Assembly: GCA_022494885.1 (NCBI GenBank)
Contig: JAGVSM010003945.1
Location: forward strand, 302,840-366,839
Direction of reading: 5' to 3'
Length of the DNA: 64,000 bases
Source: Micrasema longulum
Lineage: Eukaryota; Arthropoda; Insecta; Trichoptera; Brachycentridae
This document shows positions 34,408-45,875 of this stretch, one piece after another. How positions within the stretch are numbered: position 1 is the first letter of the stretch; the number at the start of each line of letters is the position of its first letter. The position numbers and the translations under genes were made by a program. The notes under the pieces are model-generated. The model was not told the DNA's origin, did no database searches, and saw nothing but the letters and a program-made list of their open reading frames with translations.

Positions 34408-34520
34408 CAAAATGTTTGACAAAAATAAAAATTAAATTATTAATTAATTAAATTAAATTAATTAAAAATTGTTAATGTTTGAAATAAATTAATTAAATAA
34501 TTAAAATTAAATTAAAATAT
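34408..34520. repeat. AATTAAATT low-complexity tract
   Basis: Irregular runs of taattaattaaattaaatta. It immediately follows the Penelope-like remnant. Confidence 0.8.
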
Positions 34521-36040
34521 TGTTGGACGTCACTCCCCATTACACAAGACACAAGGGAGTACACAAGAATCTTTTTTTCTTTTGCGTAATGGGAAACGTT
34601 AATGTAAATATTATATATGTATTAAATTTATATAAAAACTGTATTTAGTAGTAATACCCTAGAACTTTTCTGCTTTTTTTCTTAAATATATTTTTTTATC
34701 CCTTTTTCTTTTCTTGGATTCTCTTTCTCTCTTCTTGCAAACTCATTATTTGATCACACATTCCTCAGCATTTAAATATGTATTTATTTATTTTAAAGAA
34801 ACATACAGTCGACAATGATATAGTAACATTTTTAAAATATACGGTTTAAAGACAGACTAGCGAAGTTTCTAAATAAGAATAATACATATTTTTAAATTAT
34901 GTTACAACAAAAGGGTGTGTTTATGTGTATTTGGATGAGAGTAAATGTAGATGTGTGTTTATGTGTATTAGTGTGGGAGTAAGTATAAGATAATGTACTT
35001 AAAAAAAAACATTAATGTTAATATGTGAAAGCCTTATCTCCCAATTAAAAAAACAGCTGTTATTTTTAATTATTTAGATTAATTTATTTTTTTATTTTAT
35101 CATATGTATGTATCTTTTGATGTATATTTTTTTTTTTTGTGCACAGTTTTGACCAATCTCTTCTTTGGACCAGTCTGTTTTTGGTTGGCTGGAAGATATT
35201 GCTTTTAGCAATAAGTCCACCGAAGTACTTATTATTTGTACTTGAAGTTTTAAATAAATATTGTATACTGATATTTTTTATATGAATAACAAAAAAAAGT
35301 AAGAAATCGAGCCTCTAGCGATTACAATTTCGTCTGCAACATATACATACCTACAGTTACAGTGAAACGCCACAATATTGCACGTACAATATAAAGATAG
35401 CGTCATCCATTGACCCCCTAGACGCCACCGTTCCTAGTTCACGGGTACCTATGCATGTACGACTGGAATGGTTTGTTGCCCCTGGTAACTGAATGTATAT
35501 TTGCATAATGTGAGTTATGATATTATGGTTTTATTGTGCCAGTGCAAGAATGCAGGTCGCAAAGATCACAGGTAGGGTATGCGGGAGTCGTAAAAGCTCC
35601 ACGACTGAATTTCCAAATGCAATAGTTATAATTCATCCCGTGGTAGATACTAATTTTAGTTTGCAGAAACATTTGTAATAATTACAATATGAAACACAAT
35701 AAATTCACAACGAAACACGTTTATTCACGGAAGAATTATAGATATATCGATATACTCGTACATACACCATGAACATAGAAATATTAATACTATAAAATTA
35801 CGTACACACAATTTGAAACAAAAAATCAAACGTCGCTTATTAGCATTTGGATAGATGCGTTCATTATTATAAATAATCTTTAGAACGACCATTATTTTTA
35901 ATGTTGGCTTGCATGCTATTCGTCCGCAAGTTTCTTAACAATGATCATTTTATTTTTTTATTTGTTTTAAAATTACCCATGTGAAATAATTATCTTATTT
36001 TTAGAAAATATAGGAACTAACTTAAATAAGGATGCAGTAC
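34521..36040. other. Non-coding; LINE-tail-like pieces
   Basis: 34775-34990 begins with an antisense TTTATTTATTTT border. 35177-35260 (ttggttggctggaagatatt, agcaataagtcca, ttaaataaata) is the 3' end of the CR1/L2-like family seen at 14190-14285. The remainder shows nothing. Confidence 0.5.
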
Positions 36041-36044
36041 AAAA

Positions 36045-36275
36045 CAAAAGTCGGTCTCGCGGTGTAGATGTCTCGGGTACGATTCCCGATATGGTTGACA
36101 TGAAATATTTATTTAAAAATGTGTTTTTACACCAAAATATTTCATATTCCCTGGACTGGCACTTGAAGCGTAAGACTGATCATCTTAACTTCATGCCACA
36201 AAAATGATCAAGAAACGCTGCGATTTGTGCACCAATGTAGTGCCCTACCATTATGCGCGGAAAGGGAATAATGAA
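36045..36275 (+). mobile_element. SINE family 2, nearly intact 3' two-thirds
   Basis: Box-B-like gggtacgattcccgatatgg, then atttcatattccctggactg, cacttgaagcgtaagactga, tgatcaagaaacgctgcgat, aatgtagtgccctaccatta and gggaataatgaaaaaaaa. It is used here as the family reference for split and reversed copies. Confidence 0.8.
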
Positions 36276-38370
36276 AAAAAAAAACAAATATTTTATTCAA
36301 ATTTAAAAAAATAAATTACTAGACCAAATACGAGTTAGCAAAAAAAATAATTTAAGGAGTTTAATAGTGACATTATATCCGCAAGGGCCGTAGATATTAT
36401 ATCTGTAGATATTAAGATGGTATTAATAAAAGTCGATGTTTATGTACGAAAATGCGTACATTTGTAAGAAAATTTCATGTTTCTTCATCGGTAACCGGTA
36501 ATTGAACAGGTTTAAAGAAAAAAAGAAAACTAAGAATGTTAGATTATTTGAGAATGTAAGTGACACGTGTCATAATGAAAATGTTCAATATCTCTTTTCA
36601 GATGTGTCAGTAGTCAGTATTTTTTGAAAAACGATTATCTCATACGGATCGAATCTCACTTAACTTTGCCACGCGTGTTCTAAAATGTAATATTATATTC
36701 CTCGTCTTATACAATAGCAGTGTGATACGATATAAGCCATGGAATATGAACATACCATTTTTTTTTTCTTAGTAGAACAAACACTAACAAACGGGTAAGT
36801 CAGAATATTATGTATTATATGTATGTTCAGTTCAACGGTAGTCGTTTGGAGACGTTACGTGATAAACTATAATTGGTTACATTATTTCTTCTGACTTACG
36901 ATTGTAATTACAATAGAATTTATGGAAAGCCACGAGGAAATGGAGCATTACAAAGAAAGGAATTATGCAAGTGTGCAGTTTCGTTTAATGCGACAATAGA
37001 ATCGGGATTTATGATTCCATTTGTGATTTTCATTTTGACGTCTGTTTCATTATTTAGGTCATTTTCGAAATATAATAGTAATTAAAAACATTTGAGAAGA
37101 ATACTTCACCTCAAATTCGGTGGAAATCAAACCTTTGGCCTCATGAATAATACTAATATGTTAACCATTGCTTTGAAAATTAAACAAAGAGCGAAGTGGC
37201 CCATCTTTACCAAAAAAAGTATACAGTAAAAATGTGATGTTGTGAAAATTAGATGCTCAAACCAGCATTTTACTTCTCACGTTGTAATAGTGAATAATTT
37301 TCCAAATATTTTAATTATGCTTAGTACGTACATAAATAAGTTAACAACATATGCGTATCAGTTGTGTGTTGCCAATTGGCATGTATTCGTACGTCCTAGA
37401 TTATTAGCGTAATGTCTTAATTTTCAATATGGACAGTGAAAATGTGTTGTTCGTAGCACGTTTGCATTTACACAACACAAAAACCTAAATAAAAATGTTT
37501 CTCATTTTACAAACATATTTGTTAATTTTCAGCCATTTAAAGCCGCCATTAGGCGGGAGATTGCAAATCCGATTCGTCGCCATTTTCCGTGTCAACAATA
37601 AAGAACAGAACATTTGCCAATCACGATCAGTGCAATAACGCTAGAGAGGCCAACTTGATTAATCTATGCACATACTAGTGGAATGAACGACTTCGATAAC
37701 TCTCCTTCTAACTCTAGCTCGTTTAATTTAAGTTAAGCGTTAAACTTACGGAGAAGCAGCAGAATTTGTATCGCTCAATTCGTCAGATTAAGCTCAACAA
37801 CTGGCAATGGAAATTGCGCGCTTAGTTCCATAGCAGTTATCGCCCTTACGACCCGACCGATAGTTAAAGCCATTAACGAAACAATAGTTTACGATGTGGT
37901 TGTTTTGAATTAAAACACGAACTGAAATAATTAAAATGGAATATTTCCGCTGTAAAGCGATCTTACCATGCGCTACAGAAAGGTAAACAAAAATATTGTG
38001 TAGGTAAATTGATTCCTTTTCCAACATATTATGTACGATTATTACCCGTGTAAGGGTAAAATAAGTATATTCGTTCTTACCATCAACCCAAATATTTCAA
38101 TTATTGGACTTTTTAGAACTGTCAATTAAAGTCAATCAAAATGCGGCAACACGTTATTTAATTTTGTTTGTAATCTGTATAATGAAGGAGTTCCTGGATA
38201 TAATTTACGCCTAAGTTTCCCCGTGGAAATAGATCGAAATCAAATATATCTTTAAGTGATCATAAAGTGTAGATAAATAAAAAATAAATAAATTAAATAC
38301 TTTAAAATCTTTCTGAGTTTCTGTATTTTTCAAAAGAGACATTCTTATGATATGTATATCTAAATATTTC
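36276..38370. other. Non-coding stretch, nothing recognised
   Basis: No TE protein or family repeat was seen. 37530-37830 has more balanced base composition and could hold conserved non-coding sequence, but there is no direct evidence. Confidence 0.4.
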
Positions 38371-38374
38371 AACT

Positions 38375-38500
38375 ATGGGGTCCTTTCCTTTTGGTCGTGT
38401 TAAACGTGTTAGAAAATGGAAAACGAGTTACGTTAGAGTAGGGTTCGAGCCACGGACCTTCTGATCCCAGAGTCCGGGACACTGCCACAAGACCGCAATC
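38375..38500 (-). mobile_element. tRNA-derived SINE (family 3), reverse
   Basis: It is the complement of the family-3 head: agggttcgagccacggacct, gagtccgggacactgccaca, agaccgcaatc. Its 3' body extends leftwards to about 38375. Confidence 0.7.
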
Positions 38501-38608
38501 TATCTTAATATAAGCTTAAATTGAATAAATTCTTAATTTGTGAAAGTGATTCTTTATTGCTAATACATACGTGTAATTCCATATATAAAATAAATGTAAT
38601 TATGACAT

Positions 38609-38772
38609 GTAGATGGACATGTCAAAAGTCGGAATAATCGACGCACGCGCTTGAGAAGAAATATGAATGTAGAGGAAGCAAGGTCTGTATGAAAAGACAG
38701 AGTTATATGGCGCTCTATTCTTTCTGCCTACCCCTACGGGGAAACGGCGTGGTAGTTTGTGTGTTTGTTTGC
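38609..38772 (+). mobile_element. Solo 3' end of the RTE-like LINE
   Basis: agatggacatgtcaaaagtc, ggaataatcgacg, tgaatgtagaggaagcaagg, tggcgctctattctttctgc, ctacccctacggggaaacgg, with a GTTTG tail. It abuts copy B of repeat D1. Confidence 0.8.
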
Positions 38773-38824
38773 TTTTTTTTTGTAATTATGACTAACAATC
38801 CTTCTTATTTATTGTTAAGTAAAT

Positions 38825-39201
38825 AACAGCATTTATCGATACTATTCCTGGCCGATTACTTTTCGTTCCCATCCTTCCTTTGACCCATCCTTATGGTACC
38901 TACCTAACATCAAGATACAAGATATTCAAAATTAGAAGATTCGGATTTAGAACAAAAACAAAACAACATTTTTGACTTGATATAAAATCGGATAAAAAGT
39001 GGTTGGAATCGTCGCGCGTCGTGGAAAACATAGTCTAATTTTATAGTTCATTTTGTCATCCAGTGTCAGAAATTAAAGAACATTCAGACCAAATTAAAGG
39101 TAGGTATCCATTTCATATTTCTATCCTTTCTCAAATATTTCCCAATTCACAAAACTGAATGAAATTCGATTTTCATTTACAGTCCGCCTTTTCGTTAACA
39201 G
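38825..39201. repeat. Unclassified diverged repeat D1, copy B (377 bp)
   Basis: Aligned end to end with 16137-16535. Shared aaaggtaggt has its GT at 39100-39101 and the shared gttaacag end is at 39194-39201. The left border coincides with the LINE 3' end at 38609-38772. Confidence 0.75.
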
Positions 39202-39905
39202 TTATAAATGCGATATTTTAAATCAAGAAACACGTAGACTGGTGTCGGGTTACATATTACGAACGTAGTAAATTGTAGATAACAAGAAAAACCGCATGAT
39301 AGAGAATATGATTTGTTTTCAATATTTCAATAAAGTGAAAATATTAAAATTAGGTTAGATTAGGTAAGTTAAATTAGAAAGCAGGAACGTATGAGACAAG
39401 TGTTGTATCTCGTGTCATACGTAAAGCAATTTAGATGGCAAAATAAGTAGCAGTACTTCACGGTTTTCCTCCGAGAAAATTCAATTAACATTTCTAACCC
39501 TCGACCTTTCGCAAATTATATTTGGAGCGAAAACTCTTGCACCTTCTAAGATTATATTAAAAAACTCAGTTACTTCTTTATTAATTCATGTCAAAATACG
39601 AAAAAAGTATACTATTAATTGGCAGAGCTGAAAAAGAAAGCTGTCATTTAAAATTATTAACACTTCAGCAATTTTTAAAACAGCGCCCCTAAAATGGCCA
39701 TAAAGTCGTATCTAAATAAATTAATAGTATGTAAAAAATACGACAGACGTATTTTAAAATTAAAAATACTAATTTATTAATAAAGAAATTAACGAGTTTT
39801 TTTAGACAAGCATTCAAAGGTTTTCAAAAATTATATGTATCGATTGTGATTACTAGTACTTAATGAAAGAGTGTACAAAAAAGTTAAAAAATATTAAAGT
39901 AAATT
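39202..39905. other. Non-coding AT-rich stretch, nothing recognised
   Basis: No coding frame or shared repeat was recognised. Confidence 0.4.
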
Positions 39906-39906
39906 C

Positions 39907-40510
39907 ATATTTGAATTTATTTCAACAGAGAGGGAAAACTTAAAAAAAAAGGGGATATGGAAGTCTAGGCATTTACAGGGCTTATGACCTGTCATTGGCT
40001 GGTTTAAGTGGCCACTTTACACACTGTGTAACATTCACCATTCTGCCCATGTTTGAATATCCACATTTCGTCAACTCTTCTATCTGTTGACTTTTGTGAA
40101 GTAAAAAAGCTGAAACCTTTATTACGTGGGTAAGATTGATTGAGATTGATTGAGAAAATAAGAATTTTTTTTTTTAAGCGTTGCCTAGTAGGTGATTTGT
40201 TTCAGCCGGGTGAATTTCACCCACGTGATAAAGGTTTCAGCTCTTTTACTTCACAAAAGTCAACAGATGGAAGAGTTGACGAAATGTGGATATTCAAACA
40301 TGGGCAGAATGGTGAATGTTACAGTGTGTAAAGTGGCCACTTAAACCAGCCAATGACAGGTCATAAGCCATGTTAATGCCTAGACTTCCATATTCCCTTC
40401 TGAAAAATGTTTTCCCTCTCTGTTGAAATAAATTCAAATATAAATAACTCCCTAGGGAGGAAATCCAGCAAGTCTGCAAGCATTTGGACAAACTCAAACA
40501 TTGTTGAGTT
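39907..40510. mobile_element. Giant foldback element FB1, most complete copy
   Basis: Left arm 39907 to about 40137 and right arm about 40211-40441 are near-exact inverted copies of about 230 bp with a 70-nt centre. Paired anchors are atatttgaatttatttcaac, gcatttacagggcttatgac, tttaagtggccactttacac, atttcgtcaactcttctatc and tgaaacctttattacgtggg. A unique right tail follows (ctccctagggagg, aatccagcaagtc, actcaaacattgttga). It is non-coding. Other copies: 22982, 44626, 54286, 62566, 63838. Confidence 0.9.
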
Positions 40511-40780
40511 AAATTCATACTTCGCGAAAACTTGTTTTATTGTAATTTATCTAGACATGTTTGTAATTTGATCAACGTACTACACAAATAATTCAATTAA
40601 GTGGTGATTTCCAGTTGGTCGTACATAACCGTGTCGAAAGACAACCTGAATGCGCGATGCAGAAGCATTGGTGAGCATCTAAGGTACATCCATTCGTAAT
40701 AAGTCATAATGACTTATCATAAGCGGTAGTAAGGCTAATGGTTGTACGGGTAATAAGGACAATAAATGATAACAGACAAG
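40511..40780. other. Short non-coding stretch
   Basis: Nothing recognised. Confidence 0.4.
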
Positions 40781-40869
40781 GCGGCGCCCGTGGTGCAATG
40801 GCTAAGACTCTTGACTCACGCACGGAAGGTTCCGGGTTCGTTTCCCGGTGAGACCAAAAAAAAATCACG
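40781..40869 (+). mobile_element. tRNA-derived SINE (family 1), 5' head with boxes A and B
   Basis: ggcgcccgtggtgcaatggc contains the box-A-like tggtgcaatggctaag (40791-40806). The box-B-like ggttccgggttcgtttcccg lies at 40828-40847. This is the only full family-1 head in the window. The family 3' part is at 41622-41690, beyond an insertion. Confidence 0.85.
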
Positions 40870-41621
40870 TTTATTTATACGACACCAAGTCGTTGGAACA
40901 AAAGGTATAATAGTACTACACACGTGCGTTTCCAAAAATTATCTAGCAGCCAGTGGGCCACATGGCGACGGTATCTACCAACTGTCTACAAAAGCTTCTC
41001 TTCGGACATCTATCTCCCTTTGTTAACCATGGAGTTGAAACAGTGTTTGATTTATTTAGTTTTTTTATTACTTACTTCTTGGCATGAACACTTGACCAAT
41101 TTACTACTATGCTCCATTTTTTATAAATTTATTTATATTGTTTTAACTTTGCTGGAATTCCACTCGTCCATGCGCTTTGTAGCTGCACGATGATTGGTTA
41201 TCTAGCTTTCATATATCAACTTTAAAATACCTAAATTTTGTAAATGGGGTCTAGAATTCCAGTCGTCTATGCGCTTAGTAGCTGCAAGACGAGTTGTAAT
41301 CTTACTCCTTTTTATTATTCATACTTTTTTTTTTAAATATCATTAATACACTAAATTTATTTGTCAATTTTTATGTGTAAATGGGGGCTAAATTTCTAAC
41401 TGTCTATGCGCTCTGTAGCTGTAAGACGTCCTGTAATCTAGCTCATATCTGTTATAATTTTTGATTGATCTTAATTGAAAACGAGGAACTAGAATCCCAA
41501 CCGTCGATGCGCTCTGTAGCTGCAAGACGTACTGGGATATTTATTAATTGTACAGCGCCCTTGAGGTGATTTTCACAAAAATGACGCTATATAAATTATC
41601 CAACTATATATTTTTATATAA
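40870..41621 (+). mobile_element. LINE 3' end (CR1/L2-like tail) inserted within the SINE
   Basis: The tail (cagcgcccttgaggtgattt, aaaatgacgctatataaatt, atccaactatat) matches the end of the LINE at 29899-30852. Upstream are four diverged tandem units (41150-41535). No intact coding frame. Confidence 0.65.
41150..41535 (+). repeat. Diverged tandem repeat, four units of 99-137 bp
   Basis: The core atgcgctctgtagctgcaag occurs with changes at 41170, 41269, 41406 and 41507, each preceded by (c)tagaattcc..c.gtc and mostly followed by acg..ttgtaatct. A solo unit is at 2893-2995. Confidence 0.8.
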
Positions 41622-41690
41622 CCCTGCGTGCTCTGTGTTGTAATTTACCACTGTTATTGGTCCTGGCCTGTTGCGGAGCTAAAAAATAAT
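41622..41690 (+). mobile_element. tRNA-derived SINE (family 1), 3' part
   Basis: ccctgcgtgctctgtgttgt, aatttaccactgttattggt, cctggcctgttgcgg, then an A-rich end. It is in the same orientation as the head at 40781. Confidence 0.75.
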
Positions 41691-42170
41691 AACAAGTCAC
41701 AAAATGGAGTGATCTCTTCAAGTGAAACGGAAGGCATACTGATGCCTTTAAATAGCCCGGTTTCTCTTGAATGAGTTTTCTGTGGTTTCCGCTTCAAAGC
41801 GAATGCGGAGGAGTTTCTTTAAAGGTCTACAGCTGAAATTCCCCCCCTTACCCAACACTGATTAGATACAGATAGCAAGGAAAAAATCTACTTGTGAAAT
41901 ATTAAGCTTGCACATTATAAGCAAGGTCAAAAATACTGCAACTTCGATAAAATATTAAAAAATAACCGCATAACTTATTTTACCCTTAATGTGGCTCATG
42001 CTACGGTAAGCGAAAGGTCGAACTACACGCGATTACAAAAAAAACATGCACACAATGGTCGTGAAAAAATACACATTTATTAGGTTAAGTTTTAGTAGAG
42101 TGAACCTCGGACTTCTGATGCACAACACTACCAATAGACGACAAGCGGCTTAAATAATAAATATTGAAAC
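41691..42170. other. Non-coding stretch, nothing recognised
   Basis: No coding frame or shared repeat was recognised. Confidence 0.4.
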
Positions 42171-43131
42171 ATTTTATTTATTTATTTACATACATAAGTT
42201 TATTTTACATTATTTGAGACACAAGTCCCAATTCCATGGGACTAAAAGTCCTGCGTTGAGATGGGACTAGCTATTAGTTGACACAGACACACAGTACATC
42301 ACCACAAATATAGGATCAGAAACATATTTTTATTTTTTTTAAATACATATATATATATATGGCACATCAATATGGTAAACAGTAAACTCAAACATTCGGA
42401 AAATCATCAAGGAGTTTCCTACTCAAATCCCTCCCACTAAGGAAAATCCAGTCCATAACTACATGCTTGGAAATAGTTTTGTCCTTGAGAGCTTAATACG
42501 CTTTTCCAAAATATTGAACACTCTCGGTGCGATAAATGAGAGATCCTTCTGAGCAAAAGTCGTACGGGTTTTGGGTATGACATAATTCATACTCTGGGAA
42601 AACTTCGTACGGACATTTTGCTGAGACCTCTCCTCATTGTTCGACCAGAGGTGTGTAAGTGCTTCGTTTAGGTACAGTTGTCTCATATCCAGCACCTTCA
42701 TGTATTGGAACAACTGTTCTGACGGGTATGTTGGAGGGCGCCGGAATATTTTTCTCAATAATAATTTCTGCGAAATTGTGAGAGGCTTTAAAATGGATGC
42801 CGCACAACCCCCCAAGCCAGCTATTCCATTGGTTGCAGTAGATTGAAACAGAGCAAAATACACACTTCTGAGAGTGCCAATATCTAGAATGTCTCCAAGA
42901 GAGCAGAATAGATGGCACAGCTTTCTCAGCCTAGAGTTTAGTGACTGGACCTGAAGCCTCCCACCGCAAATTCCTATCGATGATAACACCAAGGTATTTT
43001 ATGAAATCTACCCGATGCAGAAGTTGGTATGTTTTATCACAGTAAATTCCTACATAAAACGTATTGCTTGGAAGTGAACTATTATTTAAACAAAATGTCA
43101 GATATTTTAATCCTTCCTGGGGCTCAATCAC
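42171..43131 (-). pseudogene. Jockey-like LINE, RT thumb and C-terminus
   Basis: Two minus-strand frames (43131-42931 and 42992-42459) overlap at a frameshift near 42950. They read FIKYLGVIIDRNLRWE, SLNSRLRKLCHLFCSLGDIL, LRSVYFALFQS, then GIAGLGGCA, LRKIFRRPPTYPSEQLF, LNEALTHLWSNNE and a stop at 42459. The K.YLGV..D..L.W motif is the RT thumb of Jockey-type elements. The usual Tyr before GIA and Trp before GG read Asn and Leu here. The 3'-UTR ends with an antisense TTTATTTATTTA border near 42175. The 5' side stops at the TIR of a DNA element. Confidence 0.8.
42348..42362. repeat. (AT)n microsatellite
   Basis: Run of atatatatatatat in the LINE 3'-UTR. Confidence 0.8.
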
Positions 43132-43609
43132 AAATGACTATCGACGTGCTAAAAAACGTGCTAAGTATTTGAGCGATCACAACGAACAATTATGAACACG
43201 CTGAAGTTATCGCGGTCGCGTTGCAAAACGCCAAACGCCTTCAACAATTGTTTCGTTTAAAAGCTTTCTCAATTTGATTCAAATCAAATAAAAAGCATGA
43301 TAAATTGTGAACAAAAAAATAAAACTAAATTATTTTACATACAGTTTATGAATATTCTCCATATTTACAAGGGTAAAATTCAAATATGTGATTGATTATG
43401 CTTTGCAAAACGTAAATATTTTGAATTTTGACATTTAATATTAGGTGTTGCCAAGCATCAAGTTGAAGTATGACAATATTAAACGAATATAATAATCCCG
43501 ATCGATAACTTTCACGGATGTTTCATTGTGACCGCGCATACGATAAACAACCACGGTGAAAAATTGTTATCACGCCGCTGATTAGCATGTCGATAGTCAT
43601 TTGTGATTG
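43125..43609. mobile_element. Non-autonomous DNA transposon with 27-bp TIRs
   Basis: The left TIR (caatcacaaatgactatcga + cgtgcta, 43125-43151) and the right TIR (43583-43609) are inverted copies with one mismatch in 27. Length is 485 bp and there is no coding frame. CACAAATG-type ends do not fix the superfamily. The left end coincides with the truncation of the Jockey-like LINE. A target duplication was not recognised. Confidence 0.88.
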
Positions 43610-44625
43610 TGCTGCTGGGAATATTTTTTAAAACTTACTCAAATAATTCACGATAAACAAAATGTTATAGTTTGATGGCCTTTGCCAATTAGAAAACATC
43701 GCCTGGTTATACAATACAGTTGTGAGTACATCGTATACCTGTATTGATATTGTGTGTACATAGAAGATATGTATGGACTAAGACCTATGTACATATTATT
43801 ATCTTCCATTCAATTATCTGGAAGTTTAAAGCGAGCTTGGAATTACGTATAGTTAGTATGGGTAAATGTCACACCCATTAAAACTTAACATCGTTATGTT
43901 CAATGTTTCCTATCTCCATACACTTGTACTGTGGAGAGTGGAGTCACGCAAGGTCTCGCTATTGGGTCAAATGATAACATTTAATGGACTTTAATTGTAT
44001 TCAACAAATTGTTTTAATGACTTCGCTGTGTTTGTTCATCAATGTTTAATTTAATAAGAAAGTACATTTGCAAAGTACACACGTGTTGTTGATTTTATCT
44101 TTCTTTTGCAAACATATGTATTGGAACGTCAGCACGTGTGAATTGTCGATACGCCGAATTGAAGGCAATATTTTTAGTTCCATACAAATAGAAAGACAAA
44201 GAAAAGAAAGACGCTTTAGTGATAAGAAAATTTCATGCGTGCTACCCCGGAAGAAGCTTTCGTAAATATGTATTTATTTATGGGATGAATAAATTAAGTT
44301 TACTACGCTTGGCACATTGAAGAAAGGATACGTTATGAGGCTTTACATAATCATCATATTTTTTTAATTAATAAGTATTTTTCAGGTGCGTAACATAATG
44401 TGATTTCTTAATAATGTATTCTGCACTGGAAAATCTCGTGCCTAGTATGATTATTTTCCTGTTTTTTGGACCTCTTAACGATTCTATCTTAAATTGAATT
44501 ATTGGTTGATTAAAATCAATTAATGGATAAAATATTATACAAACGTTGGTCTTGTAAATGAATATGATATAATTATTTTTTAATATGGTAAATGAGCATT
44601 TCGAAAGGACTTATTTAAATCTAAA
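43610..44625. other. Non-coding stretch, nothing recognised
   Basis: A 65-codon frame at 44068-44265 is unrecognised. Confidence 0.4.
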
Positions 44626-44822
44626 TTTGTGGCAACAGAGAGGGAAAACATTTTCGAGAAGCGAATATGGAAGTCTAGGAATTCACAGAGATCATGACTT
44701 GTCATTGGCTGTTTTAAGTGGCTACGCTGTGTAACATTGACCATTCTGTCTATGTTTAAACATCCAGGTTAATCCAGCATGTCTACAAACCTTTGGACAT
44801 ACTAAAAACATTGTCAATTTTT
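44626..44822 (+). mobile_element. Foldback family FB1, deletion derivative
   Basis: Left-arm sequence (gcaacagagagggaaaac, atatggaagtctagga, tgtcattggctgttttaagt, accattctg) is joined directly after 'aacatcca' to the right tail (aatccagcatgtctacaaac, tactaaaaacattgtc). The centre and right arm are lost, so it can no longer fold. Confidence 0.8.
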
Positions 44823-44851
44823 TTATCGATGGAATATTGTTTTAAAACTAC

Positions 44852-45088
44852 CTATTTTTCCCTTTTCCCGTTGAGTATTACTATTTCAGGTATTTTATTT
44901 ACATTTATTTCTATCTTTATATATCTTTAGAATTTTTCAATCATCATTTTTTATTGAATATATTTTTACTTGGATTTTAAAAATAAATTTTTTACTTTAT
45001 TGGTTGGTGGGAAGAAGATACAATTTGGCAATAAGCCCGTCATTGTACAATTAAAATTATGTACAAAAAGTTAAATAAATAAAATAAA
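44852..45088 (+). mobile_element. CR1/L2-like LINE 3'-UTR, solo
   Basis: ttttcccgttgagtattact, tctttatatatctttagaat, ttggttggtgggaagaag, ggcaataagcccg and gtacaaaaagttaaataaat are in the same order as 14055-14285. No coding part. It sits directly beside the FB1 derivative. Confidence 0.8.
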
Positions 45089-45875
45089 AATATTTTAATT
45101 GTTTATTAATGTCAACGACTCTTTTTACAGAAGAAAAACGATAATTATGTAGTTTTTGAAGTACTTCGATAGAATCCATACAAATATTCATATTGGATGT
45201 TGAAACTTCCGCTCAAGCTCTCTTGAAATTATTGGGCCAATTTAATAAAGTTCAAAGATTTTACTATAAATTATTAATGAAACTTAGTTAAATTTTATAA
45301 ATATTTTTTGACGATAGAGCGCTCTTGCCAATACTCAACTGTCAACCAGAAAAGTAAAATTTAAGAAAGTAAATTTATTCCTACGTACGTTGTTACAAAA
45401 GTCGGAGTTTTATCACAAAATATCTGCAAAAAACTTCAAGTATCGCTTCGCATTTTTATTGAATTCAAAGGTCTCGTTGATTGGATAGTAAGGATTTTCA
45501 ATTTCTTTAGCAAACGGGTAGAAAATTGATCAACTGTGTTCATGTGACAGAAGACTTAATCTATGTCTATTGATAAAGGTCTATGGAATTATACAGATAA
45601 CACGAGGTAGAAAATAGTGGCCGGTGAGTGCATTTAAGGGGTATTAAATGGTTAGCATAATGAAATGGCATTACTTTCCAGGGATGTAGCGTTGTCGTGT
45701 CGTGAAGGAAAAGTGGAACGTGGGACATACTGCACAGTATGCACTCACTCTCCTTGGTTTTGCATTTAACCCCCTTAAACCATTCTGCATTGTTTAGAAA
45801 TTAATAGCAACAATAATCCCCAGTGACCATTTACCGTGGCCGCTTAGCAAAAACCCTAAAGAAGATTTATGTTAA
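45089..45875. other. Non-coding stretch, nothing recognised
   Basis: No coding frame or shared repeat was recognised. Confidence 0.4.

Noticed and set aside
40828..40847. Box B suggesting a tRNA gene at 40781-40869.
   Set aside because: Same head repeats in several SINE copies and lacks a terminator-flanked tRNA structure.
41150..41535. Considered as a CRISPR-like array of spaced repeats.
   Set aside because: Eukaryotic context, repeats diverged, spacing irregular (99-137 bp) and the same unit occurs as a dispersed LINE end.
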